A stretch of 64,000 nt of DNA from Allomyces arbusculus. Lineage: Eukaryota; Blastocladiomycota; Blastocladiomycetes; Blastocladiales; Blastocladiaceae. Of the stretch, positions 41,937 through 52,442 are shown piece by piece. Location: assembly GCA_027604705.1 (NCBI GenBank), contig JADHYV010000066.1, forward strand, positions 1 through 64,000, written 5' to 3'. Positions within the stretch are counted from its first letter, which is position 1; every line of letters starts with the position of its first letter. The notes below the pieces were generated by a model. The model searched no databases. It saw only the letters and a list, made by a program, of their open reading frames with translations, and was not told where the DNA came from. The position numbers and the translations under genes were made by a program.

Positions 41937-43277
41937 TCACACCGCGTCACGAAGCGTCGTCTGTTTCGTCAACTGATCGTGCGCAAAGAACGGCGCGCCT
42001 ACGGGCCCCACGGGCGGCGGCGACGCCGCGAGGGGCCGGCCCATCCTGCTATCCATACTGCCGGCCGACAACGACGCAGCGGATTGGTGGTCGGCGAATG
42101 GGACCGCCGTGTACGGCACGGTCGGCCGGCCAAACACACTGCGGTACCACAGGTACGAGACGAGGATACCGAGGAGCGACCCGACGGTCACGTCTTGCCA
42201 GTGGTGGCGGTAGTCGGTCGTGCGCTATATCGGCGTGCGGGGTTCGGTCAGTTGGAGGTGGTGCAGGTGGGGTGGAGAGTGACGAGGGAGACGGACCGAA
42301 ATGGCGACGAGGGCCGGAGGGACGAGGAAGAGCGCGAGGACCGATTGGACCCACGGCGACCGGCGCCAAGACGAGGCCGCGAGGGTGCCCCAAATGAAGA
42401 GCGCAGTAAAAATCCAGCCGGAAAAGGTGACTGTGGTGGGGCAGTTGGCGCGGTGAGCGAAAGCGGATCAGGGCCGAAGAGATCCATCGCAGACGACGTA
42501 CGCGACGAATGGCCACTTGGGAAGCTGACGCGCCCATTGCGCACCAGGTCAGCATTGCCAGTGCACGTCCATGCGCCGTTCTTTTCGACCGGCTAGCAAT
42601 TCGCGTTGGGTCACGGTGAGCAGGAGACAAAAACGCCGCCTGAGCAGACAATATGGGGAGAAATCAGCTGGCAAATACCTTGCACCGATCAAGAAAGTCG
42701 GGCCGCAGCCGGCCGACGACGACCTTGGTCACGTCAGTAACGGCCATGGTCCACGAGAGCGCCAGGTACAGGGCTACCGTCGGGTGAAGAAGCTCGATGA
42801 GGTCTTACTCGGGAGGTAGGGCGTGTGACGCGCGCAGATATGTACCGTTAAGGGAGTAGACCGTTTGAAGGAGGGAAAAGCGGCGCACCCAGCTCCAGGC
42901 GAGCACCATGCAACTGGGCGCAACAAAAGAGAGCAACAGGAGATGCAGTGAGGTGACGGTCTCGCGCTGGGCCATGGGGTACTGGATCGACTCGTCGTCA
43001 ACGTAAAACTTGCTAAAAAGGCGAGCGCGATGCCAATGGGGCGAGGGAAGTGAGCCGGCAAAATTGCCTTTAGGACAACCGTCGGTTGCTGGCAGCAATT
43101 TCGGGGCGAATCGCCCACGGTCAACAGCTCGTAATTGGCGAGAAATTAGCGATGGTGCCGTACGAACCGTTGGAAAACGGGGATATAACGCGTGGCCAGA
43201 GCGATGCCCAAGAAAATGAGCGGAACGACGGCGATGCCGTCGCGGAGCAGCCGCAGCGGGTGCCATGATCCCACCAT
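41937..43277 (-). CDS. DPP1: PAP2-type lipid phosphate phosphatase
   Basis: Membrane phosphatase for phosphatidate, diacylglycerol pyrophosphate or similar lipids. Six exons (43277-43168, 43012-42846, 42773-42679, 42592-42502, 42430-42297, 42224-41937) give 294 aa. All three catalytic motifs appear once the exons are joined: KVVVGRLRPDF (about 110-120), SFPSGHSS (about 146-153) and SRTTDYRHHWQD (about 199-210). The family feature YVDDESIQYP follows the first TM (IAVVPLIFLGIALATRYIPVF). About six TM helices are expected. The last 50 residues are a soluble Ser/Pro/Ala-rich tail. Donors include the less usual GTTCGT, GTACAT, GTATTT and GTCCGT. The symbol is by family resemblance; LPP1-type specificity is equally possible. 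Confidence 0.88.
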
Positions 43278-44697
43278 GCTTGAAGCGAATTTGCAGTGGA
43301 GACGGAAATGGTTGGAGAGAGCGTGAGTTGGGAGCGCTGGCGGCCGGTTTGGTCCAAATGCGATGCGTGCGTGCTCGCGCGCCAAGGAGGCGGGGGTGGA
43401 CAAGGGCGAGCAGACGGCGGCGGCGGTGGTGCAGGTAGTCTTGTTGCGGATTATTGACCAGGGCGTGTGAGTATTGTCTTGGCGTTTGCGGTGCTCGGGA
43501 CAGCTGGCCGTGGCGCAGCGGGGGAGGTATGGCATGGGCCGCATGGCATGGGCCGCGTTGGGCAGGGATGATCCGCCCAGATCGGCATCGTGGTGCGTCA
43601 GCTGCGTCAGAGGCCCATCAGGGGGACGCTTCGTGGGCAGGAGGTTGCTGAAGCGTGGAATCCACGTGGACTGGCCCCTCTGTCTCGCATCTCACGCGAC
43701 GACGATTGCGCGTTCTGGTCACGCGTCCAGCGCGCGCTGCTGACGTCGAGTTCCTGCAGCAAGGCCGAGCAGCACGACGCGACTGTTGCGACCAGCGTTT
43801 ACTCGCAAAGCTCTCCTGGGAAAGAAGCTCGACCGCTCGTCGTTTGGGTGCTCCGGTGCCGCTCTGAAGCTCCGCAAGAGGCGCTCGGCCGCCTCAGCAC
43901 CTGTGAGCGGAGCGACCGAACCAGGCCAACCAGCTCGCGACCTGATCACTCGCTCGGCAGCCGTCAGTAGCGCGCAACATGAGCTTTGGGATGCACCGAG
44001 TTTCGGGAGAGCTGCTGCAATGCGCGCCCCAGGTTGGCTGTCGCCCACCGACGCTTGCGCGTGCCGTTTACTGGCTGTGCTGGCAAGTCGATGCGATCAA
44101 TGCGAGCGCGATCACATTGTTGGGAGACTCCATTGCTGTTTCTTTGCTGGAAAAACAACCACTTTTTGCTTTGCGCCGTGCTCTTCTTTTGTGCTTGGCT
44201 ACCCGCGACTCGCGACTCGCAAGCGGTCGATCAAGCTCGTCGCGCTTTGCCTCCGCCGCCAACGACCTGATCGCAGTCCCTCTGCTCTCGCTCTCTTCAA
44301 TCACCAACGTCCATTGCCACTTGATTCCTGCCCTACCGTCACTGCCTTGATTGCCCTGCCGCCGCCGCTGACGCTGGGTCGCCACTCGACTCCCACCCGC
44401 TGCGCCGGTTGCTCGACCCTTCCCCTGTCGCCTGTTGCTCGTGCCGACAGCGCCATTGTCGCCGCCATCTTCCTCAACCTCCTCTCAACCTCGTCAAACG
44501 CTCCGCTGCCGACGCGCGGGGCCACACTTTATCGCTTCTTCGTCCATTTCTATCGCCATCTCGCCCCATTTTCCACATTGCACCGTCATTTCCGTCCTTC
44601 CAACCCGCCGGACGCAGGACCTGCCGGCACCCGTTCGACTTGGTGGCCGCGTATTTGCGCCCGAAACCAGTTTAATTGACGATAATACAAGGTCGCG
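43278..44697. other. Divergent intergenic region
   Basis: Between PAP2 (-) and the CDC25 locus (+). No recognisable gene. The right 400 bp is C/T-rich and ends at the candidate first CDC25 ATG. Confidence 0.45.
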
Positions 44698-45025
44698 ATG
44701 ATGCCGCCAAGCTTTGACGTGGAGATGGAGGAAGTGGGATCGTAAGTACTTCCGTTGCCCCACCCTCGACTCGCCCGCACTCATCGCGCTCGACTAGGCC
44801 CTTGAGCTCGCGCGGTGTTCCATGCGGCCCTCGCGCCGCGTTCGTGTTTGCGCGCAACGTGCCGGTGCCGTCGTCGCTTTCCTCGGCGGCTTTCCCGGCC
44901 CCTGTTGGCGTCGCGGCGCGCCGCCCACGGTTTTCGGGCCCTTTTTTGCGCGCAAGGGTGTCGACGCCCGTCACGTCGCTCGCGGCCGACCTCGACTCGG
45001 GGTTGCTGCTGTCGTCGGGTCAAAA
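44698..45025 (+). CDS. Candidate 5' coding exons of CDC25
   Basis: Two in-frame exons are proposed: 44698-44741, starting MMPPSFDVEMEEVGS, and 44798-45025. The second encodes PRFSGPFLRARVSTPVTSL and ends LLLSSGQK. STPVTSLAADL resembles the N-terminal SPVTxLxxxM motif of animal CDC25. The donor GTACGT at 45026 is in phase with an acceptor ATCAG just after the ATG at 45523, which would join GQK to AIRSPVSV through an intron of about 505 nt. This is inference from splice phase and a short motif. The alternative is a 5' UTR or a separate small gene. Confidence 0.4.
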
Positions 45026-45522
45026 GTACGTTAGGCATTGCTGATTTGCTTAGTCTGGTTCCCTTCATTTTCGATATCCATGTCTTGCATCTGGCGCGGG
45101 TTCATGGCGCCGATGTCCCTCCGGTCCGGGGAGAGAGAGGGTGGCCGGGTGCGGACCGGGCGGGCGCGGTCATGGTTTGCGGTCCTGGTGATGCTGGAGG
45201 ATTGTTGGTGGATGGTGGTGGCGCGTGCGCGTGCACCGCCGTCGAGTGGGCCTCGCCGGCTTGCCCTTCCCTTATTTGTTCTCTTCTTGCCTTTTCTTCC
45301 GTGCTTGCTGTTGGTTTGAGTGGAGCTTGCGCACGGGAGCATCAAACCGCCGTCTCGTCTCGTCCCGTCTCGTTTTTGTTTCGCTTCTCGTCTCGTCCTT
45401 GCTGTTGTTGCTGTTGCTTTGCTCCTCGCCGTCTTGCTGTCGCGCTAACCGCCGGCTCCCCGCCGCTGCCGTCCGTCGCCGTCGTCGTTGCCCGCCGTTG
45501 TCGTTACCCGCCGTCGTCGACC

Positions 45523-47301
45523 ATGATCAGGGCCATCCGCTCGCCCGTGTCGGTGCCGGTGCTGCACCACAGCTCGCCCGCGGCCGCCGTGAGCTCGCCG
45601 TCCTTCCTCAAGCCCGCAGCCGCCGCCACCATGAGCTCGCCGTCGCACGGCAGCAACACGCCACTCTCGTCGCTGCTCGGCACGCTCGGGCCTGTGCGGT
45701 CCGACCTGCGCCTGCAGTTGTCCGACGGCGAGTCCGACTGCGAGATCGACGCCGACGTCGAGGCCGACGCGCTCGATGACTTGTTGGCACCCATGAGCGA
45801 CGACGATTTTGGTCCCTCGGTTGCTTCGGACTCGCCGTTTGGCCCCTTCTCGCCGCCATGCGACCCACCCAGTACGCCGTTTGGCCCATCCACGCCGTGC
45901 CCATACTCTCTCGCGTTCCCCGGCAACGCGGCGCCGGATACTGCCAGCACTACCCGCACTGTCGCGTCGCCCGCGAGCGCCGTCTCGGCACGCACCGTCG
46001 CGAGTACTATCAGCAGCACTAGCACCGTCTCGTCGAGCGCTAGCTCCGCGACCACGCCCGCCGCAAGCGTCGCTGATGCGCTGCTGCCGTCCCCGCACAC
46101 GCTCTCGTCCCCAACGGGCTTCAAGGTTCCGCCCGCGGCCGTCAAGAGCAGGAAGGGTCTGTTCCCGACGACGCCCGCTCCCAAATTCCTGCGCACGCGG
46201 TCCGAGGGCAACGTATTGGCGCGCAAGCGTAACAATGCCATGGCCTTTGCCCAGAGCCCCGTTGCGAACCACGGTTCTGATATGGTCATTGCCCCCGGCA
46301 TGCCGCGCGCTATGTCGGCACCAACGTTCGATCTGACGACGCCCTCGCGCAGCACCGTCAACAACTGGGCGGGCAGCAGCTGCGACGAGCAGACGCCGTC
46401 GGCGCCGCGGCCCATCAAGCGGTCGAGGACCTCGGCGCCGCGGTCGCCCATGGTTGAGCTGGTACCGCATTACCAGGTGCACCATGAGCATTCGTCGAGC
46501 CTGCGCGCACTCTCGCTCGAGTCGGCCACGTTGAGTGCATCGACGCCCTCGGCCTCTGGTGCAATCCCGCGTATGATTCCGCGGCCGTCGCCCAAGCCCG
46601 CGGGCCCGCACCTGCTGCCGTCCAAGCCGGGCAAGTCCGACTCGATCCGGCGCATTACACCCGAGACGCTCGTCGATGTGCTGGAGCGCCGTGTCGCGGG
46701 CGTGACCGACTACAAGGTGATCGACTGCCGATTCCCGTTCGAGTACGAGGGCGGGCACATTCAGACGGCGATCAACGTGAACCGGTTCGAGGTGCTCGAC
46801 GCCATGTTCACCAAGAACCCGACCCCGATGCACTCGACGGTCCTCATCTTCCACTGCGAGTTCTCGTCACACCGTGCACCTGCCATGGCCATGCACTTGC
46901 GCGCGCAGGATCGGATCCTGAACGTCGCGCGGTATCCGGACGTCTACTACCCGGAAATCTACGTGCTCGAAGGCGGGTACAAGGCCTTTTACCTGGCGCA
47001 GGCAGCACGGTGCGTACCGCAGGCGTATGTTCCCATGGACGCGACCGAGTACGTGGACCAGTGCCGCCGCGAAATGGCCGAGCGCAAGCGGTCGCTCGAA
47101 CGCAGCAAGTCGTCGGCCGAGTCGTTTGGTCGACCTGTGCTCACTCGGGCCCGGTCGTGCCTCGCCACGATTCCAGCGTCGCCCGAGTCGCCCACCGTTC
47201 GTGGAGTCGCGCGCGCACTCGAGGATGCGGAACCCATCACGCTCTGTTCGTCGCCGCTGGTCAATTCGGACGCGACGGACCCGCTTGCCGCACAGGCATG
47301 A
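45523..47301 (+). CDS. CDC25: M-phase inducer phosphatase CDC25
   Basis: Dual-specificity phosphatase that removes inhibitory phosphates from CDK1 at G2/M. This core frame is 592 aa without introns. The C-terminal rhodanese-like catalytic domain starts at RRITPETLVDVLERR (about 380). It continues with DYKVIDCRFPFEYEGGHIQTAINVN and the active-site loop HCEFSSHRAP (about 445-454, C-x5-R), then RYPDVYYPEIYVLEGGYKAFY. The N-terminal 370 residues are Ser/Pro/Thr-rich with many SP/TP sites. KFLRTRSEGN and SAPTFD are possible phospho-regulatory motifs. A tail with many Ser residues follows the domain. The start at 45523 is the first ATG of the continuous frame, but upstream exons may replace it. Confidence 0.9.
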   Translation: MIRAIRSPVSVPVLHHSSPAAAVSSPSFLKPAAAATMSSPSHGSNTPLSSLLGTLGPVRSDLRLQLSDGESDCEIDADVEADALDDLLAPMSDDDFGPSVASDSPFGPFSPPCDPPSTPFGPSTPCPYSLAFPGNAAPDTASTTRTVASPASAVSARTVASTISSTSTVSSSASSATTPAASVADALLPSPHTLSSPTGFKVPPAAVKSRKGLFPTTPAPKFLRTRSEGNVLARKRNNAMAFAQSPVANHGSDMVIAPGMPRAMSAPTFDLTTPSRSTVNNWAGSSCDEQTPSAPRPIKRSRTSAPRSPMVELVPHYQVHHEHSSSLRALSLESATLSASTPSASGAIPRMIPRPSPKPAGPHLLPSKPGKSDSIRRITPETLVDVLERRVAGVTDYKVIDCRFPFEYEGGHIQTAINVNRFEVLDAMFTKNPTPMHSTVLIFHCEFSSHRAPAMAMHLRAQDRILNVARYPDVYYPEIYVLEGGYKAFYLAQAARCVPQAYVPMDATEYVDQCRREMAERKRSLERSKSSAESFGRPVLTRARSCLATIPASPESPTVRGVARALEDAEPITLCSSPLVNSDATDPLAAQA

Positions 47302-48334
47302 GGGCACGCACGAGGTGGGCGCACTGGTGGCTGCGAGGACACTGTGCGTGCGTACGGTTCGCACTGGACGACCATCATCACAGGCTCGAGAGTTACCCGG
47401 CTTAAGTTGCCAGCCGACGCCGTGCATTTCGTTCACGCGACGCTCCCCTCCTTGATATCGCGCCCACCCCGCCCCACTATCCTTTCCCTCTCTCCCTCAC
47501 CTCGGATCCCACTTCTACCTTTATGTCCATTGCTCGCACCACCTCCCGCGACGGCCATTGCCACGTCTCGGCGGCGCGTCAATCTCTCACCTGCATTGAT
47601 TGCCCTTGGCGCTCTTTTCGGAGCCTTCGTTTGCCCTGTCGCTGCACTTCTTGTCCCCTCATTTCTTTTGCCGATTCTTCCTGTTGCACCTCAATCATCG
47701 ACCCTTTGCGTTGCCCAAGTACTTTCATTTCATTTCGTTTCGACGCTGTCATCGTTTGCTTGTCCTTTTCCCTCTCTATTCTTTTATATACACGGCCAAC
47801 CCAGCGGCCCATTCGACGCGACTCGGGCGAACAATCAGCGGCGGGCGACTTGCGCGCATCGAGAAAGAGGGCGCATCGTCGTTTGGCAGGCCAGTTGGTT
47901 TGACATCAATGGCGGCGTTGCTCTCGTGCTTCCGCAGCAAGAGCGCCACCATCAAGTTGTGTCGTCGCCACGGCCGGGCGACTCGTTGGTTGCCATTTGC
48001 TTGATCCCTTGGTCGATCTTGTCGTCGCCTATTTCTCCAGCTCATTGTCGTCGCTGCTGCAACCCGCGCAACTTGCTGCAATCCAACGTACCGGCGCGCG
48101 CTGCCGTGATCCGTCTACGCGCGGAGACCGGCAGTCATCGCATTCCAGCGCTCCTGAACACAGCCGGATCACGGAACCTGTGTTGTACTCGAGCAGGACC
48201 AGCCCGGCCGTCACCAAGCGCCAGCAACCCCGACGTAGCGCTCCGCACCACGCTCCTCGTCGTTGTCAACCCGACCAACCGCACGTGCGCGCTCGCGGCC
48301 GCTCCTCTACGCGCCCCTGACTCCCGCCAGCACC
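47302..48334. other. Intergenic between CDC25 and the kelch gene
   Basis: No gene recognised. Strongly C/T-rich between 47440 and 47800, with a TTTATATAC element at 47783-47791. If that is the kelch-gene TATA box, the 5' UTR is about 500 nt long or contains an intron. Confidence 0.45.
47783..47791 (+). promoter_or_regulatory. TATA-like element upstream of the kelch gene
   Basis: TTTATATAC within a pyrimidine-rich stretch, about 545 bp before the kelch ATG. Confidence 0.3.
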
Positions 48335-50419
48335 ATGCCCGGGCAGACGGTCGACCCGCGCTACGCGCACTCTGCGGTCCTCGTCAACCAGCAGCTGTAC
48401 CTGCTCGGAGGCCATCTCGCGGGCGGCGGCGCGTCCCTCTCGCAAGTCCTCTCCGTCAATCTGACGACACCATGGGCGGTCTCTGGCGTGCCGTACGTGC
48501 AGCGAGCCGTGACGACCGCTGCGCCCACGGCCCGGAATGGCGTTTCGCTCTCGGCGTGTCGCGCGCAGTCACGGTCGGCGATCCGGTGTGTTGGTGGGCT
48601 CGAGGGTGGCGATGCGCTGCCGAGCGAGTTGCTCGAGTTGGTGTATACGCTCGAGGATAACAAGTGGACGGTCGTCAAGGGGCTCGGCACACGGCCGGCG
48701 TCACGGTTCGGGCACGCGGTGGCCGTGACCAACGGGACGATGTATGTGTTTGGCGGCGCAACTGCGGTCCCGAATTGTATGTGCACTTCGCTTCGCTCGA
48801 ATCGTCTTTGATGCGCGCACACGCTCGCGCGGCATCTGGTTGCCCGCTCTTCGCGGATCTCGCTGATCACGCTCCCCGTCACTTCCTCTGGTAGCGCTCT
48901 CCAACGTACCCGGTGGGATCATGGCCGACTTTGCGTTGCTCAATCTCGCGACCAACACCTGGTCGACGGGCCCTTCGGGTTCGTGGCTACCGGCCGTTGC
49001 GCAAGGCACGCTCACGCCGATCCGTGCCGCACCCCACTTACTCGTCGCGATTGGCGGCGTCACGGCCAACAAGACGCTGCAGGACATGAGTTCCGTGTGG
49101 GTGTTTGATACGAAAACGCTCGCATGGACAAAGTACCACGTCGCCGACCCGCCACCTGCGGCCCGCCGTGGGCATGCCGCGTGCTCGCTCGGGGAGTACA
49201 CGTATATTCAGGGCGGGACCGATTTAGCGGGGACGGTGCTGTATGCGGATATGTACGCGCTCGCGTATGCGGCGACGCCGGGACCATCGTTTCGGTGCGT
49301 TTTAGTCGATTGTCCCGCCTTGTTGTGCCCTGCTCACCATGAATGACTGGCGTCATCAGGTGGATCCCCATCTACGTGCCGACATCGAGCAGCGAAATTT
49401 CCAGCAACTCGATGCGGTACCCCAGCGGGCGCATGCTGCACGACATGACGTGCGCGACCAAGCAACTGTTCATGTCGTTTGGCCTCGGCGCGCCCGACGC
49501 GACCCCGCTCGACAACAACAAGCCTGACGGCCCAATCGCGTTCCACGGGACCGTTGCGCCGCTGTCCACCCTGCACGTCTACTCGATCGAGCCCGAACAC
49601 GTCGGATGGGCCGAGTCGTACTCGCCGCTCTCGGCGCCCGTCATCGGGGACGAAGTGCCGAGCGGAGCAACCACAACTACGGGCGACGACAACAGCGGAC
49701 TGTCAGTACCTGTGATTGCCGGCATTTCTGTCGCGTGCTTTGCCGTGGTCGTGGCCTGCCTCGTTGCGTTCATCCTGTACCGGCAGCGGCACCGCGACAA
49801 GAAGGAGCAGCAAGAATTCTCGGCCGCGATCACGGCGATGCAAATCAGCAACAAGCCGCAGTCTGGAGCCAACCCGGCGACCTACGTCGACCAGGAGTCT
49901 GCGATCCTACCTGCCGCCGCACCCGTCCTCTCCCCACCCGCCACGGCCCTCTCGCGCGGCCCCTCCATGGCCGCCTCCGCCCGCCCACCCTCGCACCCGC
50001 CGTCTCGCCCCATGTCCGCCGCGACCGGGGACGTGAACATCCTATACATGGGCCCTGCACAACCGTACCCGCCGATCGTGACGACGCGGCCCGTCGTGCC
50101 CGTTGTCGGAGTCGTGGGCAGCATGCACTCGCCGCCGCTCGGCGCGTCGCCGCAACCGCCGCCGCCGCCGATTTCCAACGTGCCCGTGACCACGCCCGTC
50201 CCGCGGCGCCGGTCGTCCGGGAGCGGGTCGATGCGCGCGCCGTCGCGCGTGCCGACGCCCGGGGCCAGGGCGTCGCCGACGGTCCCGCCGCACCAGCCGG
50301 CAAGTGCGACAGTCGGAGGTGCGGGCGGGCCGGGGGCAGGACCGGCGCCGCCATTGGCCAAGGATTTGGACGACGCGGCGAGTATTGCGTCGGTCGAGAG
50401 CGGGATTCAGTTTGCGTAG
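48335..50419 (+). CDS. Kelch-repeat single-pass membrane protein
   Basis: Three exons (48335-48776, 48895-49294, 49360-50419) give 633 aa. Kelch-type blades are visible in the first 300 residues: YAHSAVLVNQQLYLLGG, RFGHAVAVTNGTMYVFGG, LLVAIGG and RRGHAACSLGEYTYIQGG. A linker with TTTGDDNSG follows, then a TM helix (VIAGISVACFAVVVACLVAFILY, about 398-420) and the basic stop-transfer RQRHRDKKEQQ. The tail of about 200 residues is rich in Pro/Ser/Ala. Orientation rules put the propeller outside the cell, yet no signal peptide follows the ATG, so a first exon may be missing. Fungal kelch-TM proteins are common and poorly characterised; no ligand can be inferred. Confidence 0.75.
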
Positions 50420-50726
50420 AAACTCGCTGGTGGCTAGAGATAAGATGTTTTTTTTTGTTTTGTTTTGAGCTGTTCGTGCAGGGTTCGTTTTATGCGCCTG
50501 GCTGCCATGCCAGGTTTTTGGAGTTGCTGTGAATGTGCTATTGTTTTCTGATTTTTTTCTTCATTTTTTTTTTTTTGCGCTCTGTTGGAGACGATGCCGA
50601 CCAGACACTCGGTTTTGAATTGGGACCACATAGAAGACGAATGAATGGGTTTTTACCGTATCTTTGGCACAACAGACTACAAACTAAGATCAACGCGTGC
50701 GCGACACTCATGCGCACCTACTCCAC
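50420..50726. other. Short convergent intergenic region with T-runs
   Basis: About 307 bp between the kelch gene (+) and the second secreted-protein gene (-). It holds T-runs at about 50449-50462 and 50566-50577, plausible as 3'-end signals for the + strand transcript. Confidence 0.6.
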
Positions 50727-52442
50727 CTAGTAAAAATTCTCTGACGTGCCAACGACCGGCGTGGCCGCCGGTGCCACTGTACTCGCCGTGGTGCTGGTTG
50801 ACGTGGCTGCAGCGGCACTGGTCGACGCTGGCGCAACAGGTGCCGAAGGCGCCGCTGCCAACACCGTAGTACTCGTCACAGCCGCGACTGTCGTCGCCAG
50901 CGGCGCGAATTCCGTGAGCGTCGCGTCAGCAACCGTCGTGCTGACTTCGAGCGCGCCCTTGGCTACGGGGTCTGCGCCGTCGCAGTCCTTTTCGACAACG
51001 ACCGTCACGACTTCATCCTCGCAATCATCTTCGGCCGTGGGTTCCTCGTCGTCGCACTCGTCCTCGGCAGCTGCGTCCTCCTCGTCATCACAATCCTCGT
51101 CCGCGCCCGACTCGGGTTCTTCGTCGTTGCAATCATCTTCCCCGCTCGCGGGTTCTTCGTTGCCGCACTCGTCCCCGTTCGCCGGCTCCTCATCATCGCA
51201 CACGCAGTCGCACTTATCGTCCTTCCCGGCGCCGGGCGTCGATGGCGCGCCCGCTGTCGGCTGCTGCGTCGGTGCAGGGACCAGGATCGTCGACGTGATC
51301 ACTTCCCCATCGACCACGATCGTCGTCACCGTCGCGATCGGAGTCGATGCCGCCGGATCCTGCGTCGCCGTTGGTGTTGGGCCCGTACCCACGCCGAGAT
51401 CGTACCCGGGCGAGACGGGCGAGGCCGCGGGCGGAGCGTTCGTGGGGCCGCTGCCGTAGACGTAGGTGCCCGTGGGCGGCGCGGGGGTCGCGCCGCTCGA
51501 TTCGGAGCCGTAGATGTAGGTGCCGGTCGCGGAGGGCGCGGGTGGAGCGACGGTTGGGACGGGCGGTGCAGAGCTCGTCGGGGCGGGCAGCGCAGTGTCA
51601 GGGGGCAATGCGGTGCTGGTGATGGGACGCGTCGGGCCGTCCGCGGGCGGCGTGGTCGAGGGTGTGGGCGACGCGCTGCCGTTCGATTTGGAAGCGGGGG
51701 CAGTCGATGGCGACGGGTACGTAATGGTTGAGGTGGAGGTGATGGCCGACGTGGTCGCGCTCGACTGTGTGACCGTGCCGTACGCCGTGGTCGTGGTGAT
51801 CGTGCCCATGCTCGTTGACAAACTGGTGGAGAGCGGTGCGCTGGTGGAGAACGTGGCGCTGGTGGTCGCTGATGCGGTCTCGGTCACGGTGCGCGTCGCG
51901 CTCGTGCTGGACGCCGATCTGGTCGTGATCGCGGTCCCAGTCGAGATAGTGGTCCCAGTCGCCAGCACTTGACCGCCAGTCGACGTCGACGTGATCGCTG
52001 TCGAAGTCGTGCTCGCCGTCCCAATCGCCGTCGCTTGGCTGGTCGACAAAATTGGTGTCGAAGACGCGGGCGGCGCCGTATACACCGCCGTACTCGTCAA
52101 CGCCGTCGTCGCGCTGGGCACGGACGACCGCGGCGACTCAGAGGCCGTCGGAACCGCGCTCGATTGCACCGTGCTGCTCGCGATCGGCGCGGAACTACTC
52201 GGCCGCGTAATCACAGGCACGGGCACGTCCGGCGTGCTCGATGCCGACGTGATGGGCGGGACGATCACGGGCATGGGCGGAGTTGTCGCGTTCGACGACG
52301 TGGGCGTGCTTGATGGCACGTCAACGGGCGGGCCGTACGGGTCGACGGGCCGCGCGTGCGCCGAAAAGGCCGCAAAGAGCGCGGCGGCGGCGAGGATCGC
52401 GAGAATGCGGGTGGGGCGCGGCCGGCAGGGTACGGTCGGCAT
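50727..52442 (-). CDS. Secreted Thr/Ser/Pro-rich protein with acidic Cys module
   Basis: Intronless, 571 aa. Signal peptide PTRILAILAAAALFAAFSAHA (about 10-30). A long Thr/Ser/Pro region follows, then GTYIYGSE and GTYVYGSG repeats, and TTIVVDGEVITSTILV, close to a motif of the 38680-40820 product. An acidic segment of about 85 residues starts KCDCVCDDEEPANGDEC and repeats DEEPxx(G/A)xDxC units. The Ala/Thr-rich end closes SENFY, without a GPI signal. It looks like a paralogous, O-glycosylated wall or matrix protein. The acidic Cys block could bind divalent cations or pair with the basic KKKCHRKKKC of its relative; both ideas are inference. The ATG at 52442 is chosen because the signal peptide follows it; the upstream frame is not secretory. 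Confidence 0.78.
   Translation of the reverse strand: MPTVPCRPRPTRILAILAAAALFAAFSAHARPVDPYGPPVDVPSSTPTSSNATTPPMPVIVPPITSASSTPDVPVPVITRPSSSAPIASSTVQSSAVPTASESPRSSVPSATTALTSTAVYTAPPASSTPILSTSQATAIGTASTTSTAITSTSTGGQVLATGTTISTGTAITTRSASSTSATRTVTETASATTSATFSTSAPLSTSLSTSMGTITTTTAYGTVTQSSATTSAITSTSTITYPSPSTAPASKSNGSASPTPSTTPPADGPTRPITSTALPPDTALPAPTSSAPPVPTVAPPAPSATGTYIYGSESSGATPAPPTGTYVYGSGPTNAPPAASPVSPGYDLGVGTGPTPTATQDPAASTPIATVTTIVVDGEVITSTILVPAPTQQPTAGAPSTPGAGKDDKCDCVCDDEEPANGDECGNEEPASGEDDCNDEEPESGADEDCDDEEDAAAEDECDDEEPTAEDDCEDEVVTVVVEKDCDGADPVAKGALEVSTTVADATLTEFAPLATTVAAVTSTTVLAAAPSAPVAPASTSAAAATSTSTTASTVAPAATPVVGTSENFY

Noticed and set aside
44815-45522. Upstream extension of the CDC25 frame without splicing
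   Set aside because: The frame starts from a non-ATG codon and its translation is Cys/Val/Arg-rich with no family similarity. It looks like untranslated or intronic DNA.
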